64,000 nt of DNA from Patagioenas fasciata (GCF_037038585.1 NC_092526.1:34299501-34363500), one strand, 5' to 3'. Counted from the stretch's first letter, positions 24,570-38,763 are shown. Notes: generated by a model not told the origin, from the sequence alone. Numbers and translations: made by a program.

Positions 24570-26430
24570 GTAAGCATACCACATACCTACATAATAACTT
24601 CTTTAGGTTATAGCCACATATGTCTGAACACAAGCCACTGAAATTAAAAGTACTTATATAGCACTTAGGAACTAAAAGTCTGTTTATAGATAAGGCATAA
24701 AGAAAAAGGAACATTAAATTTTCCTAACAGTATCCAGTCACATCTTGAGCCTGTTTAAGACCAAAATGAATTGACTCTGTTTTACGTGTGTGAGAGTGCC
24801 AGAGAAAGGGCAGCACTTTGGCCAAGTTTAGTAGCTGCTTTGTTTGTCTAGCAAGCTTTCATCACGTAATAAGTCCTACTGAAATCAAGTTGGGCTTAAG
24901 TTTTACTGAACCAGGATTCCTAACTGAAACAGACAAAACTCAGAGTTCAGGTCAGCACAACTCTTAGCATTCAGTTGTTTATAGCGTCTTAACAATGACT
25001 GCAGTCTCTTCTGTACAGCTATAGAGCTGCAGCTGCTAGGAGGAGTAGAAAATTGAATTTTGGCAGAGCAAAAGTCATTACAGAGAAGTACATGAGCACT
25101 CCAGTGTTCTGGATTTGATATACTTTTGACCTTCTGGAAATGGCACATTGCCTACAAGCAGTCTTTGCTAACCTCATAAAATATTCAACTGTACCTACAC
25201 GTCCGGGTGACTTGGATTCACTGACGCTGTAGCCGTCAGAGCACAAGATTACGCATATTACATCTTTAAGCCTTTTTGTTTCCCACAGCTCTGCTCTTTC
25301 CAGTGTGGTATCCACTACAGATGAGGCCAGCTGGTGTGCAGCCAGCTCACCTGGGAGCACCAGGCTCTTGCAGGGTCCAGGTCTCTCTTTGCCAGGATGC
25401 CACAAGGGAGCCACAGGATGGAATAAACGTGAATAAAATAATCTCACCTAGTCTCAGTCAAGTGCCCTGTGCTGCACTTCCAGTTCAGTCGCTGCTGGGA
25501 TTGCTGGAGGGTTGTTAGCACTTCTGCATGCATCGTAGCAAACTGTGTATGCCCAGGAAATCCTAACTGCTGTGTTCTTCGGTGTCTGTAGCAGTGCTGT
25601 TACAAGCTGTCTAACATAGACCAAAAACAGTGGAGTTCAGAGGAGTCTGCTCTGTAAATCATTGGTCCTATGTCACTCTGTTAGAGAAAGCCCTGCTGAA
25701 AGTATAGTACAGTGAGCTCCATACAGTATATGTAGAAGCATTAAATTGTGAACTGTCTCCAATTGGGGGGATTAACATCAAGGACAATAATTCAGCTTTT
25801 CCACAGGGAGCATGAACAGGTAAGATTCCTCAGGAGAGAGAAGGGGGAGTCCTTCTCTCCAGCTGTGCTGTTTCCATACATTTTTCCACAAGCCTCTTCT
25901 GTTTGGTCTGGACTGACCAGGCCTGCACTAGCTCAGAACAGCATGTCTTCCCATTCAGCAAGAGAGCTGGGATCTAGCAGCTCATCCAGAGACCCATCCC
26001 TTCAGAAAACTAAAAGGAAGATTTACCATAGCCTAAGAAATTTTCCTTTTAATAGGACAAAGCCTTATGGTTCTTCATGTCTCTTTTCTCGAATAAATAA
26101 TGAAGTTCAGCAGAATACATAAGCCATATAGAGCCATTCTTGCTTCCCAACTGTAGCATCAGGCTTTCCTTGTCATACATAAACACATCAGCTTCACTTT
26201 CTCGCAGAGGTCCTCAGAAAAAACACATCTCTCAAGATCGCAAACTTTCAAGATATTGCAAGACAGTGCTGAGACAGGAGCCTCTGCAGTTTGTGGCAGG
26301 GATTATTTTGTCTTAGAAAGTTTCTGCAAGAAGTTAATTCCTTGTTTCATTTGCTGAGGTGGGCAATTAACAAAACACATAACCCTAATAACTGTGCTTT
26401 GTCCATTCCTTTTTGGCTGTGCTGTTGAAG
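24570..26430 (+). other. IQCA1: IQCA1 intron 3
   Basis: This is an 1861-nt intron with no repeat or coding feature recognised. ORFs on both strands near 25019-25518 and 25748-26122 lack splice or domain support. Confidence 0.85.
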
Positions 26431-26619
26431 GAATCTGTCGAAGCCATGACACCTGAAGAAGGTGTTAGAATCATCCAGGTTGCAGAACGTGCTCGCCAAG
26501 GCCGTCGTCGAGCAGCATTCATGAAGCGAATTTACCTTAAAGAGAAAAAAGAAAAACAACCTAAACTTCAGGTCCAGATGGGTCCAAGTCCAGACGATGC
26601 TGCCACTTGCATTCAAAAG
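26431..26619 (+). CDS. IQCA1: IQCA1 exon 4 (residues 151-213, IQ motif start)
   Basis: The acceptor is TTTTTGGCTGTGCTGTTGAAG, unusual in ending GAAG, and the donor is AAG|GTGAAA. The 189 nt are phase 0 at both ends. The exon encodes VRIIQVAERARQGRRRAAFM, a conserved basic helix, then a lysine-rich stretch, and ends DDAATCIQK, the first half of the IQ motif. IQ motifs bind calmodulin or related light chains. The basic helix itself fits a degenerate IQ pattern (Ile165, Gln166, Arg170, Arg175). The open frame continues a few codons into the intron before a stop. Confidence 0.94.
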
Positions 26620-27338
26620 GTGAAATATCTGATTTAACAACAGTTCTGGCAAAACCAAATACCAGTGTTTTGTTCAGAAGAACAGCAGTAGACAGAAACA
26701 CAGCTCATAGGATGGGAAGCATTCTGAAGTGATGGCTTTCACGGTATTTAGCAAGGTAAAATACATCATTTAGGCCACTTCACAAAATGAGACAGGACCC
26801 TAGACGTGAGATCAATAGAAACAGTCCTACACTTGAAATGCAAGGTGACTTTATAACCTACATGTTTTTCCATTCTGATTTTTGTGACCTCAGTTGCTCT
26901 TTCTGGCATCCCCATGGAATCCAGTGCATCTTAAAAAATTCACTCCTTTTCCTGTGATCTCCAGGAAAAGAGTTCATTCCATATCTTGAAAAGATAAAAG
27001 GAGATCACTGCTAAATTCCAGAAAGAGTCCCTTACACATGAATAATTCAAGGCAGTTCAGGCTGATGAAAACAGGAGCTCAGTCTAAATCTGCAGTCTAA
27101 ACACTTTCTAAAGTCCTGATTCTGTTGTGTTTGGAAGCTAGATGTACCAGCGTGAAGGGATAACAAACCTCAGAATTTGTTTTTTAGAAAAATAGCAGAT
27201 GGCAACCTGTTAAAGAGTAATAGTTTCGATTGCATATTGTGCCTTTCCTTCCTCTATTTGTTTTTTCCTGTGTCTGCCACAGTAAAGGAAGCTGTAACAA
27301 GGCCCATTTATCTCATTAGAGTTTTGTTTACAATTCAG
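26620..27338 (+). other. IQCA1: IQCA1 intron 4
   Basis: This 719-nt intron is the shortest in the window. It separates the two halves of the IQ motif. No repeat or other feature is seen. Confidence 0.9.
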
Positions 27339-27410
27339 GTTTGGCGTGGATATATCCAACGCAAGAAAACAGAGAAAATGAGAGAAAAGGAAATGATATT
27401 TCTGGGGATG
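27339..27410 (+). CDS. IQCA1: IQCA1 exon 5 (residues 214-237, IQ motif end)
   Basis: The acceptor is GTTTACAATTCAG and the donor ATG|GTAAGT. The exon is 72 nt, phase 0 at both ends. It encodes VWRGYIQRKKTEKMREKEMI then FLGM. Joined to exon 4 it completes IQKVWRGYIQRKK: Ile211, Gln212, Arg216, Gly217 and Arg221 match the canonical IQxxxRGxxxR motif. MIFLGM after the motif is conserved in the family. An intron splits the calmodulin-binding motif after Lys213. Confidence 0.94.
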
Positions 27411-30400
27411 GTAAGTAGTGCTGCCAAGAGAATATAAAATGCCACAGTCTGTTTGTTCTTCAGACTTTAGTAATTTAGAAGAAGATGAAAAATTATTTTC
27501 TAAGATTCTTCCTATTTTAAAAGGAGTCTCTAAGGAATACAGAACCAAACTGAAGTGATAGATGGCACGGAAGTAGCACAATTTGTCTTCTCCTGCATAC
27601 TTTCATGCTATATATATATAGTCCTATGTATATGGTAGATGTAGAAACAGGCAGTGTAGAATTTGCCCCAGGTTCCAGGGAATTTGACCCAGGCATGACA
27701 GAACAAGGAAATCTTATTAATTTTTAGTTTGTAATTCCAAGACACTTGAGCCGCCTTATTCCTGGAGTAGAATTAAAGCAGCAAAGTCGTCTTCACCCAC
27801 CTTTTTGCAAGCCACTGCATATGTATGTCAAGAGTAGGGTAAAGGACATTAGAACTGCCATATTAATACATTAATATTTCCATAAGTACACACAAAAATA
27901 ATAAAAATATTCCTCACATCGTAGTGCAAAAGTACAGGGAAGCGAACATCTGTCTGTGGTCAGATTGCAAGGGGTGAAAAAAAAATAAATGAGAACACCC
28001 TTTCCAAAAGGAACCTCTTCCTCCAGCAACTAGAGAAGATACATCTCCTCCCACCAACATCTTCCTTCCTAGCAATTACCTGAGAAAAAGGATCAACCCT
28101 TTACAGTTGACACCACCAATTCTTTGGGTACCTTCATTAGGCACTAACAGGCCTTAAGTCTCACAGCTCTTCCAACTCCAGCTACAGCAGCACAGCCCTT
28201 GTACCGAGTTCTAGTAAAGCTGCTTCACAGCACCACATGACAGAAACATTCATCACCGCTTCGTATTGGGTAGGTTTATTTATACCTCCATGTTCTGCAG
28301 TTCTTAAATGATTCTTTTATAAACTAGTCTTTTCATTTTGAATTCAAACATGTTTTCTGCTTCTCCCAGACAATTTAGATTAGTTTCTTACCCCAGCAAT
28401 GGAATTGCCCTTAGCAACATCACAGGTTTACGAAAACTAATTGTGCCTATAGCATACATCCGACAAACATGTACCATCAGTTAAGAATGACCTTAAAATC
28501 TTATCTTTAGAAAGTAACATGTAAGTTTACCAAAGTCTGGCCATGTTAAATACAGATAACACCTTCTGAATTGTTTTTAATATCCACTGGTCATTAACAG
28601 TGAATGAGGCCAGCATAGCTGAACAGAGCTTTGAGTGCCAATTCTGCCTCTGTTTAAGACAGAAAGTTCCCAGAGATTTTAACTAGTGTGGACCTAAAAT
28701 GGCGAATATATGAGATGTACTGAAGACGAATTAGAAATTATACCTTTTGCCAAACAAGGGATTGTTTCCTATCAAATCCCCGACAGTTTCTGTCAATTCT
28801 TAAAACTAGAAAAGAAATCTAAGTCTGGTATCAGTTATTGGAGGGTTCACAGACAAGTGTTCTTTTCATGATGGCCAATGGTAGGAGTAACTGATAACTA
28901 GAATATAAATAGCCTAGTTTATGGGGAGGAAATCTATATGATCATAGGGATGAAGGGAATTCAAACCAAACACATATAGTATATTCATTTCCTGACATCC
29001 ATTTAGGAGCAAGAGAATTGATGTTTGCAACTCCGCACTCAGACTCATTACTCTTTATCAAGTATATAATCAGAGGATGTAAGGAAAAAATCGATACCTC
29101 TAAATAAAAAAGTCTGATCATCTTTCTAGTGTTTTTGTATTCCCCATTTGCATTTCCCTCTTCCTTTCATGCTGCATTCCCTTCCATGGTCTCCAAAGGA
29201 AGTGAGTGGTAATCAGACATTGGTTCACACTGATAGATAGGCAGCAAGCTCCAAAGGTCAAGTCCCTTTGATGTATGAACATGTCAGCCCTCTAAAAAAT
29301 GACCACAGATCTTCATGTGTAAATATGTTGAATTTGCTTTTCTAATGCTGCACGACTTAGATAAATAAGAAGACCTAGCCATCCATTACTCCCAAGTCCA
29401 TCCCAAAGGAGACCCAGCTTTTACTGCAATAAATATAATTTCTCTCACAATTATAGCTGTTTTAAAAATGTCTATGTTATTCTCATATAAAGATGGCTTT
29501 ACAAAAGGGGCTAGTCCATTTGAAGTTCCGAATAACGATTTTTGGAAAAATTAAATTGTGTTGGCCTAAAAAATACAGAAATACTTGTGAAGACTAAGAA
29601 TTGGTTAGTTTTACTTAATTCAGTGTTATTTTCTTCACTGTCTACTTGCTTCAGAAAAATTGATGTATCTTTTCTGGAATTTGATTCTGTTTCATCTTTT
29701 GCTTGATGACAGAGTAGAAGCCTATGTTCCAGAGATTTTTCTTGGCTCAAAAGTAAAGCCTCATTGTTACTATTATTTATTAAAGCTTAATTGCAGGAAC
29801 AGCATGATTCCCTCAACACATGTTTTTCTAAATCTTCGATAAATCACAATTTGCAATACTGGTTTAATTTGTAAAGAGAAGCGATCCTTACTAAGAGCAC
29901 ATATATCTTGATAACTGTATCCTGACCTTCCTCACATTGCTGCCACAGTGCTGCTCGCTGGCAGCTCCAGTGTGACCACAAAACCAATGTTCCAGGCATA
30001 GGTCTGTTTTTAAACCACACCAACCACACTGATGTTGCAAGAAAACACATTGAATTGTCTTGAAAACACACGTGCGCTGTCCAAACAAACCTGTATTTTC
30101 CATGCTCTGAGTATTTTACTGTTACAGCACAATTATACCATTTTTGCAGTTCTTAAACTGATGTGTACTTCTGCTCGTCTGTTTCTGGCATTTATAAATT
30201 CCCTGCCATAAACACCCCAGCTAGATATTGCTGTGATTGTTTCATTTTGCTGCAGTTCAAACTGGTGTAACTGGATCTGTGAACTGGGTTTTGGCAACTG
30301 CTTTTTCTCAGGGTGGTGCAAAACAACCCAAGTCCAATAATGGCTCCACACTCAGCACCCTCGCTAACAGACTCTTCTAACAGGGAAGACCCTGCAGGGC

Positions 30401-33400
30401 ATTATAATCTCAGAACACGGGCTACTGGAAAGAGAAAAAGCTGTTTCTAACGTAAAATGTTAGGATAAACCGTTTATGTAAGGGTAGGAGGAGCCTAGGA
30501 ACAAGGAATATAAAAAAGACAAAATCCGTCCCAATTTAGGGACTCAGCCTACTGCTGCAACTTCAAGGCCTTGATCATGTTTTCACTTAACAAGCACAAG
30601 TAATCAATCCCATTGGAGCCAAGTGCTGTACATGCCTCAACAGTTTATAGGACTGAGCCCTGCACGCTTTGACCACTCATACGCGTAAAATGCCTTCTTG
30701 TCTCACAGAAGCATTTATTGATTTACAGTTGCACTGCTCTAGTCCATAATTTCAGCCCTTACCAAAGAGTTAGTGGTATAATACATGCCAATCTGTCATT
30801 TTCTCACCTAGTATTTCCACTATTCTTCCTCCTTCTATATCCCGTTCACGTGAAAGTATCTACGTTGCCTTAAATAAAAATATTGTTCTCCTTACCTCTT
30901 TTAAATATACCCTAATTTAGACATGTTATCTTGGTTAATGCTTTTATTTCTATCTGAGAAAACAGTCTGCCAAACATTCCTTGTTCTTTGAATTCTTGAA
31001 AAATATAATTCACTTCATCCGATCAGGGAAAAAAAATAAAAAGTATTTCCCAGAATAGCCTTCTGTGTAAACATTATAGGTTGTGGCTAAATAAACATTA
31101 TATGGGATTTAGCCAACTGCAAACTCCATAAGTAAAATTTAAGACATTTTTTCAGCTCTTGAAAGTGGTCAAACATGGTAGTGTTATACACCAGGCCTGT
31201 TTTTATCAAGTATAAGATTAACATGAGTATTGTTTTACTTGCAACCTAGATGATGTTTAGATGTCAGCACAAAGTTACATGTTATTTCACCATGCATACA
31301 TATGTATCTAAGCAGTGATAACTAATCTGTTCCGTTTTCAATAGAAACTTTAAACCTACTTATTCTTGAAATAGAAAGACACTGGGAAGCAAGAGGCCTG
31401 CTAAATAATTTGGCTTTCATTGGCTGGAGTCATACTAACAATGAAATCACTGCCTTTCAGAGTCCAAAACATACTTGCCATATTTAGTAGAAGTTTGACA
31501 GCATGCCCAGGTATAGTATCAGAAACAAACATGACCAACATTATATAAACTTACATGGTCGTGAATATATTTTCTCTACTTCAAGTTTTCTTTCATCTTG
31601 TTAAAGAGTGCTACCTGCCAATATATTTTGTAAATATAAATCTATAAAACAGCCATTTTCAATATTTTTCTAACAAGGCGTCTTACTTCAAATGCTTTGT
31701 TTCAAATGCATATGACAATTACTTTAATTGGCAAAGCCATTGAAGTGAATCATATAGCAGGGAAGCTTTAATGAATGCAATATATTTTGCTTAGTTGTTC
31801 CTTTTTTGTGCCTAATTTAGGAATTCAGCCATATAATTGATGCAGCTATCACGATTTGTGTACCATGGAACCTATATAAATACAATCTTCATAAGACAAG
31901 AGACCTTTTTAAAATACATTCTTCCTGCAGCCAGACAAAACACATGGAGGAAATGAGAAAGCAAGGACATAGCTAACTCCTATATCAAACTTTTAAAGAG
32001 AATTTAGGTCACTGTTTAAAATTCAGTAGAATAACAATCATGAGCGCAGAACAGGGTCGCAGTTACTTAAGTAGTAAATCCCTTTAGTCTACTGGTAAGG
32101 AGTTACTTGCCTGTGTAGTTCCAATGTTTAAAACCAAACCAAACCATCTCACTTTCACTGCTGGTGAAAATAAGTGACCGTTAAAAAGATCTAATTTAAA
32201 AATACTTACTTTGCTTAGGAAATAAAGTCTTCCAGAGAAGCAAACTATACTACTACTGAAAATAAGCAATCTACAGCAGAATACTACACAACTAGCACAT
32301 CTATCGAAACATTACGATTAAGGACAATACTCTCCATAGCAGAACGTTTAGTGGAGAAGTCCCATAAAACCATTCAGCGTGTGTTTCAGCTGTTCTGTTT
32401 CAGGTCTAATGCAAGAAGCTGTCCTAAATTAAGTACCCAGTAATAAAAGCTGCAGTAAATCTACCTTTCAGACATAAGGCGAATGTTGGCCTTAAACATG
32501 AAATAAAACGAAATGTATTTATTTCATTGAAACAAAGACTATCTTTCCCTGTAAGTGTAGTCGTAATGGAACAATTGAAGAGCAGTTAGTTCCACAGCGT
32601 GGGGCCTCCTAGATGTAGAACTGTAGCCTTAAGCGTGTTCAGCCAGCCTTCACACCTCTAAGTGTTTTATAATGAACAATAAAGCGGTCTGTGTTGGAAA
32701 GAGCTGTTGAGCTGACTAAGCAGAAAGGCGTTTCAAGCTAGGAAAGTGAGATTTGTGCCATCGAGTCCCCAAGTCTACAAGGGAAAGCTTACGGAGACAG
32801 TCATCACATTGGCTTACCTGGGAGGCATAAGGAACTTCTTCCTTCCTTCTGCTGGTAGGTCTTCCACTTTCATAAAACCTAAACTCTCTTTTAGGAGGAG
32901 AGAAGGAGTAAAGGACAGAAGAATCAAACAACACACTCATCAGCATGCTTGTGACTGATGAGTTGGAATAAAATTCTCCTTTAGACAAATGTCCATTTTG
33001 CCGTATTAATTTAAACAAGGATTTTAAAGACAAAGCCCATCAAACATTAGATAAGCATTTTAAGTTAATGGACCATGTAGTCCTATTTTCCCACAAACTC
33101 AGGAATCTTAATATTATGTCCTATTTTTACAGCAACATCAATTATTAATATGTATACTTTTGCTGACAGAGGACCACACTAAAAATGTGAGTTTCGTTAT
33201 CCAGTTCTGGGTCATTAACTGTGAAAAGCTTGTAAATATAATGGTTTATTCACATGGGAAGCCTTCATTAAGATGCATTATTCTACAACTGATGTGGCAG
33301 CATTGCATTATCAAGTTCACTGTCTCCATCTAATATTTGTAATTTGTTTCTAAATGAGTTGCTGTTTGTAGGGCAAGTTAACAAATTTGAATTTCACATG

Positions 33401-34247
33401 GCCAAGGAAATTTCTTGAAGATGGGAAAATGCTTCTTCCCCTGAGGAAAAGCTATTTATTAGTGTCTTACTGTAGAATGCCTCCCTTTGATTCAGAAGCA
33501 GAAACATTAGAGGCGCTGAGAGAAGCGATGTTAGAAACAAATTGGCTTTTGTCTTCCTTAACATGCACATTAAGTATAGAGGGCTATAAAAGCAGCACTC
33601 ATCATATTGTCTCAGTGTAGCTTTTTAGATCTCCAGAACAAGCATGTGGACACACAGAAGGTTGATCAACAATACGGGAAGGCACAGGTCAAAGACTGGC
33701 TAGCAGGGAGACATTCCTGCTTGAGCCATTTGAAACCATCTTCTCACACTGACCTTGGCACTTTTTCTGCCACTTCACTACCTATTTTCTCTTGCCGCCT
33801 CAGGTGGCCAAAGCTTTTTCAGACCTTCTTTCTTCTAAAGTCTTCTTGACAAGAAAACACAAACTGTACCAGGGCTGTCCCATAGGCTCTGTCTGCATTT
33901 GAAGACCCAAGAGTGCTCAAAGATGAATGTAAGGCCCCAGGTTTTGCAGCTATAAAGGCAGGGTTAGGAATGGCTTGAACTCTGAAGCTGGTGAGGTTTA
34001 GGATGAGACATACTTTTGTGTTAGAACGAGGACATTGTGGTCAAAAGAGAGCAAACTTAACATAGTGGCTTTCTTTAACTGCAAAGAAAGAAGATGGAAG
34101 CAGTATTCTCAGATTTAGATTACCCAGGCTATTCAAAGTTTGTTGGTTTTTTTTGGTTTTATGTTTTTTAAGGTGTTGCAATAGCCTAAAACACTTCATA
34201 CCATCCTTTGGTTGCCTGAGAACTGTGTTCTTTCCTCACTTTGAGTC

Positions 34248-34263
34248 TTTTTTTTTTTTTTTT
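34248..34263. repeat. Poly-T run
   Basis: Sixteen consecutive T residues form a homopolymer in intron 5. An 18-base A run follows at 34702-34719. Confidence 0.9.
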
Positions 34264-36316
34264 GACAAATGAAAAGCATTTACTGTAACATGCACAACAA
34301 ATGGTAGAGAACTGACAGCTAAAACTATGGTACAATTACGTCACCTGGACATCTTGCTCTATGTCTTCAGCACCTCCTGCTGCTGAAGTGTCTATTTTTA
34401 GGCTATGTTGCTAAATTCACTTTGACAATCATCCTTTTATGTAGTTCATCTTGCTTCCTATCTATGCTCTACCAACCAATTCCTTTTCTTGATCGTTCAC
34501 ACCCTCATGTGCACTTGGATCAGCTCTTATAGACCAGGGAAGCAGTTTTGAAGATGGTGTGCGTTTTACTTGTTAGACTACTCACATGTAAGTTCTCTTG
34601 ATGTCTCCTTGTTTTCAAGTCTAATTTATTTTTTGTTGAGGTAACCACATTGATTTCAAAGTAGCAGAACAGAAAGTCACATCAGCTGTAATGTTTTACT
34701 TAAAAAAAAAAAAAAAAAATCAAATAACTGTGGCATGATTTCCACACTGCCGTTCAGCACTTACCTCCTCTCCCAGACCAGAAGCCAGCCTCAGTTCCTG
34801 ACATGTTGGCCTCCTGGTCTTCACTTGTAATGAGGGGGCCCTGCATATGTTACACACTAGACGGCCACAAATCTTTCAGGACTCCTCACAACTAGTTCTG
34901 CGCTTCATTTCACGCTCTCTGTTGCTCATCTGAGCTGGAGCATGTTATTGCCAGGGCTTTGCACTACAGGAGGAGCCCCTGGTTTGGCAACTGTCTGTCC
35001 AGTGCTGGGCCAACTTCAAAGCATGTCATTATTTATTAACCTATCTCTCTGCTACTCGTCTCAATATCTTGCCTGGCAGTGTCGACTCCTGCTCAAATCA
35101 ATTATCTTTTCATACCTGACATGTCATCCACTCGTGTTGGCTTCTCTACAACGCCTACTGTCCTTCTCCAGCTTATCTGGCTGTCTAGGTCTGAGCCAGC
35201 TCCATTTTCCCTGCGATGGAAGCAGTCAAGCAACAGCACATTTCACATCAGCAACAGCCTTTTCCTCTGTCTAAACAAACCCTTTTCCATATGCCTTCAT
35301 TTCGAAAACATTAATAACAAGAAATCAATAGGATTGGAAAAAAAAGACAGTCAAATGAAAATATGGTCTTACCAACTTCCCCTGTTCTCTTTCATTCCTT
35401 TCTATAGTGGGTTATCAAAGGCGAATAGCTAGACTCTTGTTTTTATAAGTTGTTCCTTTACCTTTTGTTTTCTTGTAGTAAAACAGACTTTGGAAAAAAA
35501 AAATTAAAAGTAGGAAAGATTTAAAAAAAAAAAAGCTTCTTTTCATAAGCTGTTCTACAAGGTTATGTCTGTACTTTAGTCTTAGGAGTTTAAGTGCAGC
35601 TCAAACTAGTATTAGCAGATATATTGATAACTGTATGGTGCTAAGACAGGTAGCTGCACAAATATTTACTCAAGGCTTGGCTAGATTTTGCCAGAGTGTG
35701 TTCTGTAGCCTTGTTGCTATCAGGGTTTGAGCCAGCTGGTTTAGAGCTGCCTGGATCGTGTCCACACCAGCTTTGTTGACTCTGGACTCAAGTGTAGATA
35801 TGGTCTGTATTAATTCACTTAGAGATAAGAATCTTCTGCTTCTGGTCTTGCTCACATGGGAATGTTCTTGCCAGTTCAAACAGTTCTTACCTCATCTGGC
35901 TTTGGTACTGATGAAAGATATGCCAATAGTAAATTAGCAGTGACAAGTAGCTGGTCATCAAAGGTTCCCTCAGAACTTGGTGGAGAGCAGTACAGAGGAG
36001 GAGCAGAGCACAGGAAAGGTGCAGAGATGGCAAAAAAAGCTCTCCTATTTTTGTTGCATGTACCATCTCGCTCTCCATGTTGTCCTAGTCCCATGTTCAC
36101 CCACCACTTCCCTTGCTATGGGTCTACCCCTTTGCTGCCTCCTCTGCTAGCTTATTCAGCTCTTCTTTATACCAGGAGACACTTAACCTGAGGAGGCTGA
36201 AAAGACAAAAGGGATTATTTTCTGCTTCTCAGAGAGCTGAACTGCTTCATCACAGGATCAGGTGAGTGGCAGAGCCTGTGCAGATGGGAGGGACCACACA
36301 TGCAGCAGTTAGGGTG

Positions 36317-36368
36317 AAGGGGGATCTGCCCCTTCCTAGCACCAAGGGGGGATCTGCCCCCACCTAGC
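36317..36368 (+). repeat. Short tandem duplication (~25 bp)
   Basis: GGGGGATCTGCCCC-TTCCTAGC is followed by ACCAA and a second copy, GGGGGGATCTGCCCCCACCTAG. It is two imperfect units in head-to-tail order, and a local duplication seems likely. Confidence 0.75.
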
Positions 36369-38265
36369 TATCTCTCAACATTTCACCATTGAACATTCAG
36401 ATGTGTCCCGTAGAGGAGCCTGTTTCCTCCACGTCAGCCACAGATCAGTGTCACTAAAGCTGGAGATATCCTTGTGCGCCTAATGCCAAGTTGCCCAGGC
36501 TTGAGTATAGATTCTGTCAGTTCCCAAAGGAGATGGGAGGAGAGGCCTTTTGCCCACCCAGGGAGGCATCTTCAACACTCATCACAACCACCTTTGCTCA
36601 TTGAAATACTTGTTTGGTCCCTTTCTTGCGCTCCCAAAATCCTTTCCATTATCACTTCTCAGATATATTTAACATGAAATGCTAGAAAACGTATTTCAAG
36701 ATGAAACAGCCCTTCCCCAGGTTCACCTGGTGAACATCTAGTTAGGAAACCTCACAGGTTGTCCTCTGTGCTACAGTAGTATACAAAGACATGGAGGAGT
36801 CATGCTGGGTCATCTCTTCAGTAGTAGCCCTAACACCAGTACCTCTGGGTGGTCAAACTCTGGTGGGAACTTCTCAGAAAAGCAGCCATTACTGTAGTGA
36901 AGCAAATAGCTGAGTGGGAAACTGGCCAAGTTGCCTTGTGGATCTTGTTTCTAGATCGCAATCTGGGAAGCAAGCCTTGTGGGTCTTCCTCTGGTTTCCA
37001 GATGAGCACTGAGAAAACAGCATCACATCTGACTATTCCGAGGTTCACTTAATAAGGCAGACAACAGTGAAATTCAGGTGAAATACAAATAAAGAGTGAT
37101 AATATTAGCTGTCCCATACTTAAAAATAGGTGTCATGGAAGATTAAGATTGGAAACAGTTGACTGCTGTGGAAACTGAAGCACGAGTGAACATCTCAGGA
37201 TGAAAGGCAACATTTTGGGTCATATATTCAGAAAGAGAACATATGCAGCTGCTTTTATAAAGCATGCTGCTAATTTTGTTTCCTCCTGAATATTTTCTCA
37301 CTGGTGGCCTTGACTAATTCCTTTTGCATAGTGCGAGTCACACATCGCAGATGCAAGGAAGGCAGTAAATTGCTTTCCTGAACGGGGCCTCTGCGCTTAC
37401 TTTGCATAGTGTGCAGTCCTGCTGAGTACTTTCTGAAACGAAATTTGCTTGGCACTTGTTAGTGATTTTTGGAACCTGGTCGAAGCACAGAAAAACACCA
37501 AATAACAGATCTTAGATATAAACTGGCGAAACCTTTGATAGAAGTTTTTTTGTCTTCACGGGAGAGCTCTGAAATTAGGACTTGGAGCACACTAGAAAAT
37601 ACATCACCAGAGCAAGAAGAATGTATTACTAGATTAGTCTGAGATGTGCTGATTTAAGGACAATTTCTATACATTCTGAAGGCAGAAAGCCAGAGCAGAA
37701 TAGTATATTTTATTTTCATACAACCAACAGTCCTAGGCTTTTGTTCACACATGCTGCCACCTATATGTCAGATAGTCACTAACTCTGAGGAGTAAAACAC
37801 ACCATATTACAAAACCAGATTATCATATTTTCTCCTCTTTTATATTCCTAAATCTGATATACACTATCAGACAATATGATCACTGCATCCCAAGTGTGTG
37901 GAAAATATTTTGTTCTAAAATTGCAAACAAAACAAAGCTAATTTCCAAGTTAATTTTTAGGATATGCTTTACACTTTCAAAGCAGTAATAGCTCATAAAG
38001 CATTGGAAACACCTTAACTATTGCATTTTTTAGTTTGCAATGGTTGAAAAGTTTGAGACCACCCACACAGATGGTATTTTTCATGCTTCTGTATTTGCAT
38101 ACCAGAAAGACTTTCCTTTTTCTCAAAGTACACATGTAAAATCAATCACAAAGCAGAAATTATTGTAAGACTTAGAAGTCCTTCTTGCCAAGGTTATTAA
38201 ATCATGGGAAACTTGGGGAGCTATGATTTTTTTTTGAGTGTTTGGGGGTTTGTTTATTCTTTTTT

Positions 38266-38280
38266 GTTGTTGTTGTTGTT
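38266..38280. repeat. GTT trinucleotide repeat
   Basis: Five GTT units follow a T-rich stretch. Confidence 0.85.
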
Positions 38281-38763
38281 CCTCAAGGGAAGTTACTTTC
38301 CTAACAGAATATGACCAGCTGCAACAAAATACCAGGAAACCACTGACCAAGCAGTGCATATAAAAAATTAAGTGAACAAATTAAAACAATACTAGCTAAT
38401 TAAAAAGCACCAATGGGAAGTCCAAACATTTGAAAATTCAATTAAAAAAATCTCTGGCACCCTTCTGACATGGATAAAGTTGGCATTTGCAGAACAGCAG
38501 CTTTCTCACCTGTCTCATTGAGATCCCAGGATCCCACGCTGGAAGGGTTGTTTTTGTACATTGCAGTGTGCTTAATTAATGCTGAAACACTAACAATAGA
38601 CCATTGTGTGCATCCAGGCACTTTTTATGAGCACAGGGTTTGTTCCTGGCTTCCTGCAAATAAATTAAGGCTTAAGCTCAGATTCACTGTCAACCTGGCA
38701 TGCCAGTTTATATTGAGTTTATTTTAATTCGTACCTTTGGTTTTCTCCTCTTGTCATTTCCAG

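Larger units (their letters stand above)
27411..38763 (+). other. IQCA1: IQCA1 intron 5
   Basis: This 11353-nt intron is A+T-rich with few long ORFs. It contains a short TA repeat (27610-27621), a 16-T run (34248-34263), an 18-A run (34702-34719), a short tandem duplication (36317-36368) and a GTT repeat (38266-38280). No coding exon is recognised. The exon 5 to exon 6 junction is in frame and matches the family order, so no exon appears to be missing. Confidence 0.85.
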
